64,000 bases of DNA from Epithemia pelagica (taxonomy: Eukaryota; Bacillariophyta; Bacillariophyceae; Surirellales; Surirellaceae), in NCBI GenBank assembly GCA_946965045.2, contig OX337233.1:3100001-3164000 (forward strand), in the 5' to 3' direction. The translations under genes were made by a program, and so were the position numbers. Shown one piece after another: positions 10,822 through 23,936 of the stretch. The stretch's first letter is position 1, and each line of letters begins with the position of its first letter. Under the pieces are notes generated by a model that was given only the letters and a program-made list of their open reading frames with translations, had not been told where the DNA came from and ran no database searches.

Positions 10822-13800
10822 ATGGGCCGTCCTTGTAAACCAAGGTATTTAAGAAATAAACCTTCCGTCATCAAAGATCAATGGGTAGGCGAAGATCCAA
10901 ATGCGAGTACAGGTGGTTCCATTCTTCCATGTCGTAAATGTAGAAATTGTCATGTATTATTCCACGTCTCCGGGATCTTCCAACATGAAAGGGTTTGTAG
11001 CACCAAAAGAGAAAACGGTACTTTGGTCTCACATGCATTGGAGCACGAATCGTCCATGATATGCCACGAAACTGCTGGAGTCGAGAACAATACCTCTCAT
11101 GATAAAGATCAGGGAAATCATTTAGAAAATGGTGGAACCGATGATTGTGCTGTAGGGATTTCAGAAAATGGAGGAACCGACGATGGTGCTGTAGAGATAC
11201 CCTGGGCGGACGATCGAGAAGATGAGGAAAGAGAGGATCTGCAACCCACTACACAAAAACAACCCGTCGTGAGACAGCCATGTCGGAATAGTACAAACAT
11301 TGCTCATTCCTTGCTGTCATCTGAGAATGAGGAAGAATCAGATGAGGACCAAGAAGAAGGACCACCAGCAGATCATGATGATGGGCTCCAACAAACTGTC
11401 GATGACAATGAGGATGTCCAAGGCAAAGGTTCATCCAGTGATGACCATGTTATCGATGAAAACTCAAAAGACAATCCTTTGGAATTTCCAGTGTATCTTG
11501 AACAAAATGGTCTCCAATTTTCCGAAGATGACAAGGCTTTATTGAGGTTGGCCATACTCCTCCGGAATGCTGGGTGTCCGAAGTTCATGTTCGATGCCAT
11601 TTTGGCATGGATTGATTATACTAACGAGTGTTGTGGCTCACGTTTTTTCAATAAAAAACATCCACGGCGAAAGGGATTCATGGCGAAATTCGAAAAAAGA
11701 GGTTTCGATTTCCCCAAACCAAAGATTGTCACCGTCCCAATGGAAGTTACAACCAAAAAGGATATAATCGTTCCAGACAGTGAGAAGTCCGTTGATACCG
11801 TTATATTTGATTTTGTGCATCAACTTCGACGTGTCTTGCAAGATCCTGAAGCCACTTCCAAGGATAAAACAATATTATGTGATGACGACCCGTATCGCCC
11901 TTATACACCGAATAAATGTCTCGAAAACATACAAGATGGCCATGTTTTCCAACGTACCGTACGGAAATACAGACATGACAACGATACTTTCGTTGTTGGT
12001 TTATTGTCTTATATGGATAAGACACACGCGACAGGGGATGGTCGCTTTAATGCGGAACCAGTTGTTATGGTACCTTCATTTTTGACGATGTCTGAAATGC
12101 GAAAACCGAATAGACAAATCATCTTAGGGTTGATCACAGATATGGAACGGAAGTCATCTGCGGCCAAATACATCTTGGATAGGGGGTCCCCCTGTCGGAA
12201 TTATCATGCACAGCTCTCGCGAATACACCAAGCTCTTTTGAAGATACAGAATCGAGGTGGGTTGTGGATGCGATTACGGATCCATGGGATCGAGAAGGTG
12301 GTGAGATTAGTATTACCCGTGATCATGATAAAGGGAGATGCGAAGTCACAAGATAACATCGCAGGAAGATATGCATCTCATCATCAAAGTGTTGGCCGGC
12401 TTGTTTCGCAGTGTGATTGCACACCTCAGGAGTCTAGATACCCATGGTCCACATGCAACTACCTCTTCAAAAACCCTATCCATTTCAGAAGCCTCCGTGT
12501 GCTTGGTTTAGATAAACCATCAGGAAACCCAATAGTTATCGATTCTGGACAACCCGGTATAGATGATCCGAGAGAGGATCCTTGGAGAGAACCTGTGAAC
12601 AATTCCAAGAAAATTTTACATCAGATTGGACAATACCCAGTGAACAACATCTACAACCATTTGTATTTGGGTGAGGGTGTTAATAAAACACATGGGATTT
12701 TTACCGTGGCATGTTGTGATGTATTACATACTTTGAAATCGGGGATCATGAAATATATCATGACTGATTTCTTTGCTCTGATGACAATGAGAGAAAAAGC
12801 CATGTTTGATTTCTTGTACAGCTCTTTCTTCCGAGCCAACCGGCAGTCGGTATTCTCTTATTCTTCTAGTTGGGGGTACCCCAGAACATCCTTCTCTGCA
12901 GGTATCAGTAATGTTACAAAGGTAACAGCCAATGAATGGGTTGGTATTATGTTTGTCTCAGCCGCTTTGTGTGTTTCTGTTCGTGGTCATCTTATTTTCG
13001 CTTCGACTATGGCGGAGAAATGGAAAAAAGTAGTTGCAGAGTGGAAACAATGGTGCAAAGAAGAAGAAGAGAGACGAAAGAAAAAGGAAGAAGAGAAAGA
13101 ACGGAAGAGAAAGAAAAATGAATTAGAAAAAAAAAGAAAAAACGACAACGAATGGGCGCTGGACAAAACAACGTATCCTCTACCAACAATAAACGTCAAC
13201 GACCATCGAAAAAAAACCCGGTTGTACACCACAGTATTGCTGATGCTTCATCCGATTCGGATGAGAATGACTCACCTGTGGATGATAGTTATGAAGAAAT
13301 AACCACAAATATCAACGACAATCTGCCCGGTCATGTACAGGAAAATGAAGATTACCAATATTGTGAACCTGACATTGAGGTACAGGTTACTAGCGAAACA
13401 GTATTCGACGATGACCCTGTGGCATATGCATCGATCTGGGATGTAGGTGAGCGGGAACCATATCTGGATTTCCTCTTCCTGTTTGAGACAATACTCTGTT
13501 TCAACAGCTGGACAAGGATGGATAGATTTTGGGATAGCGACCCACGTTCTCCTGCCGCGAAGGAAACAGCGCGACGATCAGTTGAATCTGTCAAGATAAT
13601 GATGGATGGTATACGGCGGTATGCACCACGATTGGATAAAAAAGGGAAACTGATGTGCAATGGTTGGATGATCCCAAAATACCACAACTTGGTACATATA
13701 GTTCGACAGGTGTCCAATTTCGGCCCGGTTAAAATATCCGACACTGAATCAGAGGAGAGTAACCACAAAGAAATCATCAAACTGAATGCCAAAACAGTAC

Positions 13801-14948
13801 AAAAGCGAGGTAAGGGTGTCTTCGACAGTCAACTTGGTGATAACATGTGGCAGATGCAGGCATGGGATCTGCTCTGTAAAGCATCAGGGATCAAACAAGA
13901 TGACGTGGAGCTACTAAAAAATGGTCAATCTCCAACCATTGTGGCAAGGAAAAAAAGAAGTCAAGTGTATCATAGTCATGAGAATGATGACGAGGACGAT
14001 GAAGAAGATAGATGTAAATTCAAGGGGCGAGGGACAACAATACAAATCCAATTGGTCAGATCTGGACGGACAGAGAGCCCCGTGGTCAAGTGTACTTACA
14101 AGTATATTTCGAAAACAAATACCGGTATGATCCTCCCAAAAGTAATCCTTGACTTTCTGGTGAAACATGCAAGTGCACTCTTCACACAAATGAATATTAT
14201 ACAACAGAATGACACAAGTGATTACATCATGATCCATGGGTGTACAGAGGTCAAATTCAGGGACGAAAACATAGGTGGTATCCGATGTCATCCTAATTAC
14301 CAAAGTGAGGGTCCTTGGAGAGACTGGGTGAAAGCATGGATCCCACGACACCAGCGAACACCATTCACTGACACTGCAACAGGTAATCAGGGAACAGACA
14401 ATATCTTGGTACTCTGTCAGGTTTTATGCTTCATACGCAGACCATGGGAACAACGGGAAAGTGCTGGTCACATGCAAGAACAGGGAAATGATGCTCGTAC
14501 ATCAAGAATCCACCAAGAAAAACCGAGAGATGTCACACATGCTTTACTACGAACCACTTATCGTCGTAGCGACAAGGATAAAGAGAAGTCCTCCGTCCTT
14601 TTCATTCGATGGAGCAAGGCCTTTACCCGGAATTCCCGTGTTCCCGATCTTGTATTGGTTCCTATCACCAATATAGTTGAATTGGTAGGAGTGATCGATG
14701 AAAACCCGGAAATGATCCAACACCGAGATAAGGTACCGGAATACCTGCATTCTGATGCGGAAAGAGAAATATTGCTTGAATATACTTGGAATCACAGGAA
14801 CTATTCCGATATTGTATGGGAGGTACTTCCTGCCAGTAAATGGGCCAATGAGTTCAATGACTCAGCAAGTGATTCGTTGAGAGCAAGATATACATCATCA
14901 TCAGATCCTTCACAAACAACAACAGATCGTAACACTGCTGGATCATGA
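10822..14948 (+). CDS. CMC/Plavaka-like transposase, two frames joined by a -1 shift
   Basis: The first frame runs from ATG 10822 to a stop at 13302; the second overlaps it in the -1 frame and runs to 14948. The N-terminus has a Cys/His cluster (CRKCRNC..H..HERVC, residues about 33-60) likely to bind zinc, then an acidic disordered linker. The globular part has an LLRNAGCPKFMFD helix and an IKGDAKSQDNIAGR segment followed by CDC, equivalent to the Asp-containing core of CACTA-like transposases. Further on is a Lys/Glu-rich coiled coil, and in the second frame PKYHNLVHI and EESNHKE with TVQKRGKG, a signature shared with Plavaka/CMC enzymes. Neither frame alone contains the whole domain. The family call is from motif memory; catalytic residues were not mapped with certainty. 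Confidence 0.65.
13128..13134 (+). promoter_or_regulatory. Candidate -1 frameshift site, A_AAA_AAA
   Basis: In the transposase zero frame the codons are GAA AAA AAA AGA, giving the heptamer A_AAA_AAA exactly in phase for -1 tandem slippage. The -1 frame is open from here through the start of the second frame and on to 14948. A length error or mutation in the A run would give the same picture. Confidence 0.4.
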
Positions 14949-15340
14949 AGGTGTCAGTGAAAGTCGTTCTGTATAACCAATAAGGGGGGGGTGGGGGTGG
15001 GGGGGGTGTGTTTCCAACCACCAACAAAGATCATGGGGGATGTCCGAGTGGTATCCGTAATATTTATTTCAGAGAAGTGGTCCCAATAATATACTCCCCA
15101 ACATGTCGGAGTGGTATTCCGTTTATTAAAAAGAGTGACACGTGATGAGGGATAGTATGAGATAGATGTCCATGTGGTACCCACAAACGGCAGCCGACCC
15201 ATTATTCTTCATAAAAAAACAAATACATCTTAGTAGATGTCTCGTCTCTTCTTTTTCTTGAATGTGATAGGTTCATTCTGTTTGATCATCAAGTAATCAT
15301 TTTTACACAAGCGGTGAGATAATACTCTCTAGCTTACGCA
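14949..15340. other. Intergenic, second G tract
   Basis: No gene seen. A G-rich tract (GGGGGGGG-T-GGGGG-T-GGGGGGGGG, about 14984-15008) follows the transposase stop closely. Together with the tract at 10662-10692 it brackets the transposase gene with the G-rich strand on the same side. The rest is AT-rich and probably includes the promoter of the following gene. Confidence 0.4.
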
Positions 15341-16612
15341 ATGTTGAGCAATCCATACAAAAAACCACGCACCATGATGAACCCATACAACAAACGCCGA
15401 AAACCACAAAGTACCAAACCACAAAACAAGGGGGTACTTAGTGAAAGCCGTGGAAACAATCTTCATCCAGAAGAAACCCAGTTCCAAAATGACGACGACA
15501 TCACATTTCTCGAGGATTTATTTCAATGGAGAGAAGAGAAATTCCAGAAAGAGAATAAAGGACATCACAAAAATAACAACAGCAACCACGTCGGTGAATT
15601 GGTACCACGAGTAGTAGATGACAGCTCTCCTGAACCAGGTATATCCGTCGAAGGGCATCACGAGAAAACAGAGCCTCCAAAGAAAACAGAGACTCCTGGT
15701 AACGTTGTTGTACCACCATCCATTCCCGATACAACTATCGTTCCTCATACTAATCCCAAGAAAACGGTCATTCGCAATCCATATGCGGTCAAAAGCCGTA
15801 TCATTGACCCCTCTGTGGTCACTGCGAAATTTAAGACAATACCATTGGCTCCAGAATCACCGAGTTATTCTGATCGAGTTGGTGACCGAGATGCAGACTT
15901 TCACCCTGAAGTGGTTAAGTTCACCAGACTTGCCAACGAGGTATTGGGTTCTACAGAGAATATAGCAGATGCCATTTGTCCAGTTTGTTTGTTTCAAGAT
16001 AACCCAACAACCGATTGGTATTTAACAGGAAAATTCTGGCATCCTTTTGGTACTACTCACCGGTGCCGTGACCATTGTTACGGTTGTGGGGTACATTGTG
16101 ATGTATGCGAAACAGGTGGCAATGAATACAAATGCCGACAATGCATTTTCGACCACGATGGGAAACTCCATGATAAACTTGTGGATCGCACATGTACTTA
16201 TATTCCAATCGTATGTAAGGGTTGCCTCCGACCATGCAATTCAAATGGAGAATGTGTCAGTATTCGGGTCTGTTGGAAGTCCAACAATAAATATTTCATA
16301 TGGCGTTTCTGTATGATCGTTCGAAGAGCCTTACTCTTGAATCAATACAGGCCTGACTTGACTTCTGGGGTAGGAGGGATACCCCGATACACACAGGTAG
16401 TCACAGTCAAAGCAGTTCAACAGATGTACAAGGACCTCCGGTACCCCAATGAATCATCACAATTCTCTAGCCCCTTCATACACATGGGAACAGAGGTCGA
16501 GTGGACAAAATGGTTGGTATCAACGTGCTTCGGTCCCTTTTTCAATTACATGGTGTTATTCCGATACTGTTTCCAAGCCATCATGAACCTCAAAGAGAAT
16601 ACCGCGACTTAA
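15341..16612 (+). CDS. Cys-rich protein of the 25-kb element (423 aa)
   Basis: Single-exon gene starting at ATG 15341. The first 200 residues are disordered and basic, with three NPY motifs followed by Lys/Arg (NPYKK, NPYNKRR, NPYAVKSR) that may be linear binding motifs. Residues about 210-310 contain some 16 Cys and several His in CxxC pairs (CPVC, CYGCGVHCDVC, CRQC, CKGC), probably binding several zinc ions. The C-terminal part is Trp/Phe/Tyr-rich and globular. A decayed paralogue lies at 23937-24813, sharing the final SxFIH..EW..WL block. The gene stops a few bases before the satellite array begins. I do not recognise the family; a nucleic-acid- or protein-binding accessory role is inferred. 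Confidence 0.65.
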   Translation: MLSNPYKKPRTMMNPYNKRRKPQSTKPQNKGVLSESRGNNLHPEETQFQNDDDITFLEDLFQWREEKFQKENKGHHKNNNSNHVGELVPRVVDDSSPEPGISVEGHHEKTEPPKKTETPGNVVVPPSIPDTTIVPHTNPKKTVIRNPYAVKSRIIDPSVVTAKFKTIPLAPESPSYSDRVGDRDADFHPEVVKFTRLANEVLGSTENIADAICPVCLFQDNPTTDWYLTGKFWHPFGTTHRCRDHCYGCGVHCDVCETGGNEYKCRQCIFDHDGKLHDKLVDRTCTYIPIVCKGCLRPCNSNGECVSIRVCWKSNNKYFIWRFCMIVRRALLLNQYRPDLTSGVGGIPRYTQVVTVKAVQQMYKDLRYPNESSQFSSPFIHMGTEVEWTKWLVSTCFGPFFNYMVLFRYCFQAIMNLKENTAT

Positions 16613-16616
16613 ATTA

Positions 16617-19600
16617 AACAGACGTCGATGACCCAAACTTTCATGGACATGGAGCAAAGACACCCTTCTATAACTTGAATCGCTCTAAATTTCAATAGAG
16701 ACACTTGGGGTATCGTAGGAATGGACGTCATAGACACGTTACTCGTGTATCGCAGACCAAAAGTCTTGTTGTAGACCATACCGGTGTCGTGTTGTCGATG
16801 TCCCAAACTTCCATGGACATGGAGCAAAGACACCCTTCTATAACTTGAATCACTCCAAATATTGGTAGAGACACTTGGGGTATCACAGGAATGGACGTCA
16901 TAGGCTCTGAACTCGTCTAACATGGACCAAAAGTCCTGTTATAGACTTTACCAATGTCGCGTTGTCAATGTCCCAAACTTCCATGGACATGGAACAAAGA
17001 CACCCTTCTATAACTTGAATCGCTCCCAATTTCGCTAGAGACACTTGGGGTATCATAGGCATGAATGTCATAGGCTCTGAACTCGTCTATCGCGGACCAA
17101 AAGTCTTGTTGTAGACCATATCGGTGTGGCGTTGTCGTTGTACCAAATTACCATGGACATGGAGCAAAGACACCCATCTATAACTTGAATCGCTCCAAAT
17201 ATTGGTAGAGACACTTGGGGTATCATAGGCATGGATATCATAGGCTCTGAACTCGTCTATCACAGACCAAAAGTCTTGTTGTCGACCATACTGGTGTCGC
17301 GTTGTCGATGTCCCAAACTTCCATGGACATGGAGCAAAGACACCCTTCTATCACTTGAATCGCTCCAAATATTGGTAGAGACACTTGGGGTATCATAGGC
17401 ATGGATGTCATAGGCTCTGAACTCGTCTATCGCAGACCAAAAGTCTTGTTGTAGACCATATCGGTGTGGCGTTGTCGTTGTACCAAATTACCATGGACAT
17501 GGAGCAAAGACACCCTTCTATAATTTGAATCACTCCAAATTTCGGTAGAGACACTTGGGGTATTATAGGAATGGATGTCATAGGCTCTGAACTCGTCTAT
17601 CAAGGACCAAAAGTCTTATTGTAGACCATACTGGTGTGGCGTTGTCAATGTCCCAAACTTTCATGGACATGGAGCAAAGACACCCTTCTATAACTTGAAT
17701 CGCTCCAAATTTCAATAGAGACACTTGGGGTATCATAGGAATGGATGTCATAGTCTTTGATCTCGTCTATCGCAGACCAACAGTCTTGTTGTAGACCATA
17801 CCAGTGTCGTGTTGTCGATGTCCCAAACTTCCATGGACATGGGGCAAAGACACCCCTCTATAACTTAAATTGCTCCAAATATTGGTAGAGACACTTGGGG
17901 TATCATAGGCATGGATATCATAGGCTCTGAACTCGTCTATCGCGGACCAAAAGTCTTGTTGTAGACCATACCGGTGTGGCGTTGTCGTTGTAACAAATTA
18001 CCATGGACATGGAGCAAAGACACCCTTCTATAACTTGAATCGCTCCAGATTTCGGTAGAGACACTTGGGGTATCATAGGAATGGATGTCATAGGCTCTGA
18101 ACTAGTGTATCGCGGACCAAAAGTCTTGTTGTAGACCATACCAGTCTTGCGTTGTCGATGTCCCACACTTCCATGGACATGGAGCAAAGACACCCTTCTA
18201 TAACTTGAATCGCTCCAAATATTGGTAGAGACACTTGGGGTATCATAGGCATGGATATCATAGGCTCTGAACTCGCGTATCGTAGACCAAAAGTCTTGTT
18301 GTAGACCATACCAGTGTCGCGTTGTCGATGTCCCAAACTTCCATGGACATGGAGCAAAGACACCCTTCTATAACTCGAATCGCTCCAAATATTGGTAGAG
18401 ACACTTGGGGTATCATAGGCATGGATGTCATAGGCTCTGAACTCGTGTATCGCGGACCAAAAGTCTTGTTGTAGACCATACCAGTGTCGTGTTGTCGATG
18501 TCCCAAATTACCATGGACATGGAGCAGAGACACCCTTTCTGAACTCGTGTATCGCAGACCAAAAGTCTTGTTGTAGACCATACCAGTGTCGCGTTGTCGA
18601 TGTCCCAAACTTCCATGGACATGGAGCAAAGACACCCTTCTATCACTTAAATCGCTCCAAATATTGGTAGAGACACTTGGGGTATCATAGGCATGGATGT
18701 CATAGGCTCTGAACTGGTGTATCGTAGACCAAAAGTCTTCTTGTAGACCATACCGGTGTCGTGTTGTCGATGTCCCAAACTTCCATGGACATGGAGCAAA
18801 GACACCCTTCTATAACTTGAATCGCTCCAAATATTGGTAGAGACACTTGGGGTATCATAGGCATGGATGTCATAGGCTCTGAACTGGTGTATCGTAGACC
18901 AAAAGTCTTCTTGTAGACCATACCGGTGTCGTGTTGTCGATGTCCCAAACTTCCATGGACATGGGGCAAAGACACCCCTCTATAACTTAAATCGCTCCAA
19001 ATTTTGGTAGAGACACTTGGGGTATCATAGGCATGGATATCATAGGCTCTGAACTCGTCTATCGCGGACCAAAAGTCTTGTTGTAGACCATACCGGTGTG
19101 GCGTTGTCCATGTCCCAAACTTCCATGGACATGGAGCAAAGACACCCTTCTATCACTTAAATCGCTCCAAATATTGGTAGAGACACTTGGGGTATCATAG
19201 GCATGGATGTCATAGGCTCTGAACTCGCGTATCGTAGACCAAAAGTCTTCTTGTAGACCATACCAGTGTCGTGTTGTCCATGTCCCAAACTTCCATGGAC
19301 ATGGAGCAAAGACACCCTTCTATCACTTAAATCGCTCCAAATATTGGTAGAGACACTTGGGGTATCATAGGCATGGACGTCATAGGCTCTGAACTCGTGT
19401 ATCGCAGACCAAAAGTCTTGTTGTAGACCATACCGGTCTTGCGTTGTCGTTGTACCAAATTACCATGGACATGGAGCAAAGACACCCTTCTATAACTTGA
19501 ATCGCTCCCAATTTTGGTAGAGACACTTGGGGTATCATAGGAATGGACGTCATAGGCGCTGAACTCGTGTATCGCGGACCAAAAGTCTTGTTGTAGACCA

Positions 19601-22600
19601 TACCGATGTGGCGTTGTCAATGTCCCAAACTTCCATGGACATGGAGCAAAGACACCCTTCTATAACTTGAATCGCTCCAAATAATGGTAGAGACACTTGG
19701 GGTATCATAGGCATGAATGTCATAAGCTCTGAACTCGTCTATCGCGGACCAAAAGTCTTGTTGTAGACCATACCGGTGTCGCGTTGTCCATGTCCCAAAC
19801 TTCCATGGACATGGGGCAAAGACACCCCTCTATAACTTAAATCGCTCCAAATTTTGGTAGAGACACTTGGGGTATCATAGGCATGGATATCATAGGCTCT
19901 GAACTCGTCTATCGCGGACCAAAAGTCTTGTTGTAGACCATACCGGTGTGGCGTTGTCCATGTCCCAAACTTCCATGGACATGGAGCAAAGACACCCTTC
20001 TATCACTTAAATCGCTCCAAATATTGGTAGAGACACTTGGGGTATCATAGGCATGGATGTCATAGGCTCTGAACTGGTGTATCGTAGACCAAAAGTCTTC
20101 TTGTAGACCATACCGGTGTCGTGTTGTCGATGTCCCAAACTTCCATGGACATGGAGCAAAGACACCCTTCTATAACTTGAATCGCTCCAAATATTGGTAG
20201 AGACACTTGGGGTATCATAGGCATGGACGTCATAGGCTCTGAACTCGTGTATCGCAGACCAAAAGTCTTGTTGTAGACCATACCGGTCTTGCGTTGTCGA
20301 TGTCCCAAACTTCCATGGACATGGAGCAAAGACACCCTTCTATTACTTGAATCACTCCAAATATTGGTAGAGACACTTGGGGTATCATAGGCATGGATGT
20401 CATAGGCTCTGAACTCGTCTATCGTGGACCAAAGGTCTTGTTGTAGACCATACCAGTGTCGCGTTGTAGATGTACCAAACTTCCATGGACATGGAGCAAA
20501 GACACCCTTCTATTACTTGAATCACTCCAAATATTGGTAGAGACACTTGGGGTATCATAGGCATGGATGTCATAGGCTCTGAACTCGTCTATCGTGGACC
20601 AAAGGTCTTGTTGTAGACCATACCAGTGTCGCGTTGTAGATGTACCAAACTTCCATGGACATGGAGCAAAGACACCCTTCTATAACTTGAATCGCTCCAA
20701 ATAATGGTAGAGACACTTGGGGTATCATAGGCATGAATGTCATAAGCTCTGAACTCGTCTATCGCGGACCAAAAGTCTTGTTGTAGACCATACCGGTGTC
20801 GCGTTGTCCATGTCCCAAACTTCCATGGACATGGGGCAAAGACACCCCTCTATAACTTAAATCGCTCCAAATTTTGGTAGAGACACTTGGGGTATCATAG
20901 GCATGGATATCATAGGCTCTGAACTCGTCTATCGCGGACCAAAAGTCTTGTTGTAGACCATACCGGTGTGGCGTTGTCCATGTCCCAAACTTCCATGGAC
21001 ATGGAGCAAAGACACCCTTCTATCACTTAAATCGCTCCAAATATTGGTAGAGACACTTGGGGTATCATAGGCATGGATGTCATAGGCTCTGAACTCGCGT
21101 ATCGTAGACCAAAAGTCTTCTTGTAGACCATACCAGTGTCGTGTTGTCCATGTCCCAAACTTCCATGGACATGGAGCAAAGACACCCTTCTATCACTTAA
21201 ATCGCTCCAAATATTGGTAGAGACACTTGGGGTATCATAGGCATGGACGTCATAGGCTCTGAACTCGTGTATCGCAGACCAAAAGTCTTGTTGTAGACCA
21301 TACCGGTCTTGCGTTGTCGTTGTACCAAATTACCATGGACATGGAGCAAAGACACCCTTCTATAACTTGAATCGCTCCCAATTTTGGTAGAGACACTTGG
21401 GGTATCATAGGAATGGACGTCATAGGCGCTGAACTCGTGTATCGCGGACCAAAAGTCTTGTTGTAGACCATACCGATGTGGCGTTGTCAATGTCCCAAAC
21501 TTCCATGGACATGGAGCAAAGACACCCTTCTATTACTTGAATCACTCCAAATATTGGTAGCGACACTTGGGGTATCATAGGCATGGATGTCATAGGCTCT
21601 GAACTCGTCTATCGTGGACCAAAGGTCTTGTTGTAGACCATACCAGTGTCGCGTTGTAGATGTACCAAACTTCCATGGACATGGAGCAAAGACACCCTTC
21701 TATAACTTGAATCGCTCCAAATAATGGTAGAGACACTTGGGGTATCATAGGCATGAATGTCATAGGCTCTGAACTCGTCTATCGCGGACCAAAAGTCTTG
21801 TTGTAGACCATACCGGTGCCGTGTTGTCCATGTCCCAAACTTCCATGGACATGGGGCAAAGACACCCCTCTTTAACTTGAATCGCTCCAAATATTGGTAG
21901 AGACACTTGGGGTATCATAGGCATGGATATCATAGGCTCTGAACTCGTCTATCGCGGACCAAAAGTCTTGTTGTAGACCATACCGGTGTGGCGTTGTCCA
22001 TGTCCCAAACTTCCATGGACATGGAGCAAAGACACCCTTCTATAACTTGAATCGCTCCAAATATTGGTAGAGACACTTGGGGTATCATAGGCATGGATGT
22101 CATAGGCTCTGAACTCGTGTATCGTAGACCAACAGTCTTGTTGTAGACCATACCAGTGTCGTGTTGTCGATGTCCCAAACTTCCATGGACATGGAGCAAA
22201 GACACCCTTCTATAACTTGAATCGCTCCAAATATTGGTAGAGACACTTGGGGTATCATAGGCATGGACGTCATAGGCTCTGAATTCGTGTATCGCAGACC
22301 AAAAGTCTTGTTGTAGACCATACCGGTCTTGCGTTGTCGTTGTACCAAATTACCATGGACATGGAGCAAAGACACCCTTCTATAACTTGAATCGCTCCAA
22401 ATTTCGGTAGAGTTACTTGGGGTATCATAGGCATGGATATCATAGGCTCTGAACTCGTCTATCGCGGACCAAAAGTCTTGTTGTAGACCATACCAGTGTG
22501 GCGTTGTCGTTGTACCAAATTACCATGGACATGGAGCAAAGACACCCTTCTATAACTTGAATCGCTCCAAATTTCGCTAGAGATACTTGGGGTATCATAG

Positions 22601-23730
22601 GCATGGATATCATAGGCTCTGAACTCGTCTATCGCAGACCAACAGTCTTGTTGTAGACCATACCAGTGTCGTGTTGTCGATGTCCCAAACTTCCATGGAC
22701 AAGGAGCAAAGACACCCTTCTATAACTTGAATCGCTCCAAATTTCGGTAGAGACACTTGGGGTATCACAGGAATGGACGTCATAGACTCTGAACTCGTGT
22801 ATCGTAGACCAAAAGTCTTGTTATAGACCATACCAGTGTAGTGTTGTCAATGTCCCAAACTTCCATGGACATGGAGCAAAGACACCCTTCTATAACTTGA
22901 ATCACTCCAAATTTCGGTAGAGACACTTGGGGTATTATAGGAATGGACGTCATAGGCTCTGAACACGTGTACCATGGACCAAAAGTCTTGTTATAGACCA
23001 TACCAGTGTAGTGTTGTCAATGTCCCAAACTTCCATGGACATGGAGCAAAGACACCCTTCTATAACTTGAATCGCTCCAAATTTCAATAGAGACACTTGG
23101 GGTATCATAGGAATGGATGTCATAGTCTTTGATCTCGTCTATCGCGGACCAAAAGTCTCGTTGTAGGCCATATCAGTATCGCGTTTTCGTTGTCTCAACC
23201 TTCCATGAGGGGTATGGAGCAACAACACCCTTCTATGACTTGAAGCGCTCCAAAATTCGGTACAGACACTTGTGGTATCATAGGCATGGACGTCATAGGC
23301 GCTGAACTCGTCTATCATTGACGTAAATTATTGTTGTAGACCACACCGGTGCGGTGTTGTCCTCGTCCCAATCTTCCATAGACTTTTTGGAGCAAAGACA
23401 TTTTTCTTTTCATCTAATCGACCCAGGTCTTGGTACATATCCTCGGGATATCATAGCCATGTGTACCATAGGCTCTGATCTCATGTGCCGTCAAGACAAA
23501 GACTTGCAATAGATTAGATCGGTTTGGTGTTGTCGTCGTGCCAAAATTGTATGGACATGGAGCAAAGAGATCCTTCTCTTCATGGAATCGGTCCAGATTT
23601 TGGAAGAGACCCATAGTGTCTCATTTTTATGGATACCATAGGATCTGATCTCGTGATATGTGACGAGAAAGGCTTGCAATAGACCATACCGATATAGCGT
23701 TGGCCTTGACATTGTCCAAAAATTTCGTAC
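16617..23730. repeat. 170-bp satellite array, about 40 copies
   Basis: The unit contains CCATGGACATGGAGCAAAGA, then ACTTGAATCGCTCCAAAT, GAGACACTTGGGGTATCATA and GACCAAAAGTCTTGTTGTAG, spaced exactly 170 bp apart from about 16640 to about 23200. Beyond that, more diverged units run to about 23730. One unit near 18520-18620 is only 100 bp long. Variant units carrying ATGGGGCAAAGACACCCCTC recur at 18961, 19811, 20831 and 21851 (5, 6 and 6 units apart), and identical 294-base blocks lie at 19327 and 21197 (11 units apart), showing higher-order repetition. The unit length is not a multiple of three, so the 60-125 codon frames inside are by-products, not genes. Confidence 0.95.
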
Positions 23731-23936
23731 GCTCATTTCATCCTCCATTGATTCGTATGACAAAGCAAACAAGACTCAGAAATTCTTAGCATTATTTGAA
23801 TTTTCCCCATAAAAACGATAAGAACTGAGAGATAGTCAGGATCAGTTGTTTTCTCTGAAGTACATCTTCTTCCAACCGCAAACAGAAATCCTCGTACCAT
23901 TACTCTTCAAGAAGACCGTTCGATATCATATGAAAG

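Noticed and set aside
16640-23000. Many 70-125 codon minus-strand frames with similar sequences, suggesting a repeated protein family
   Set aside because: The 170-bp period rotates the reading frame at each unit, and the frames simply reflect few stops in the monomer; there are no consistent starts or stops.
16620-23700. CRISPR-like array
   Set aside because: Units are contiguous 170-bp satellites without spacers, in a eukaryotic context.
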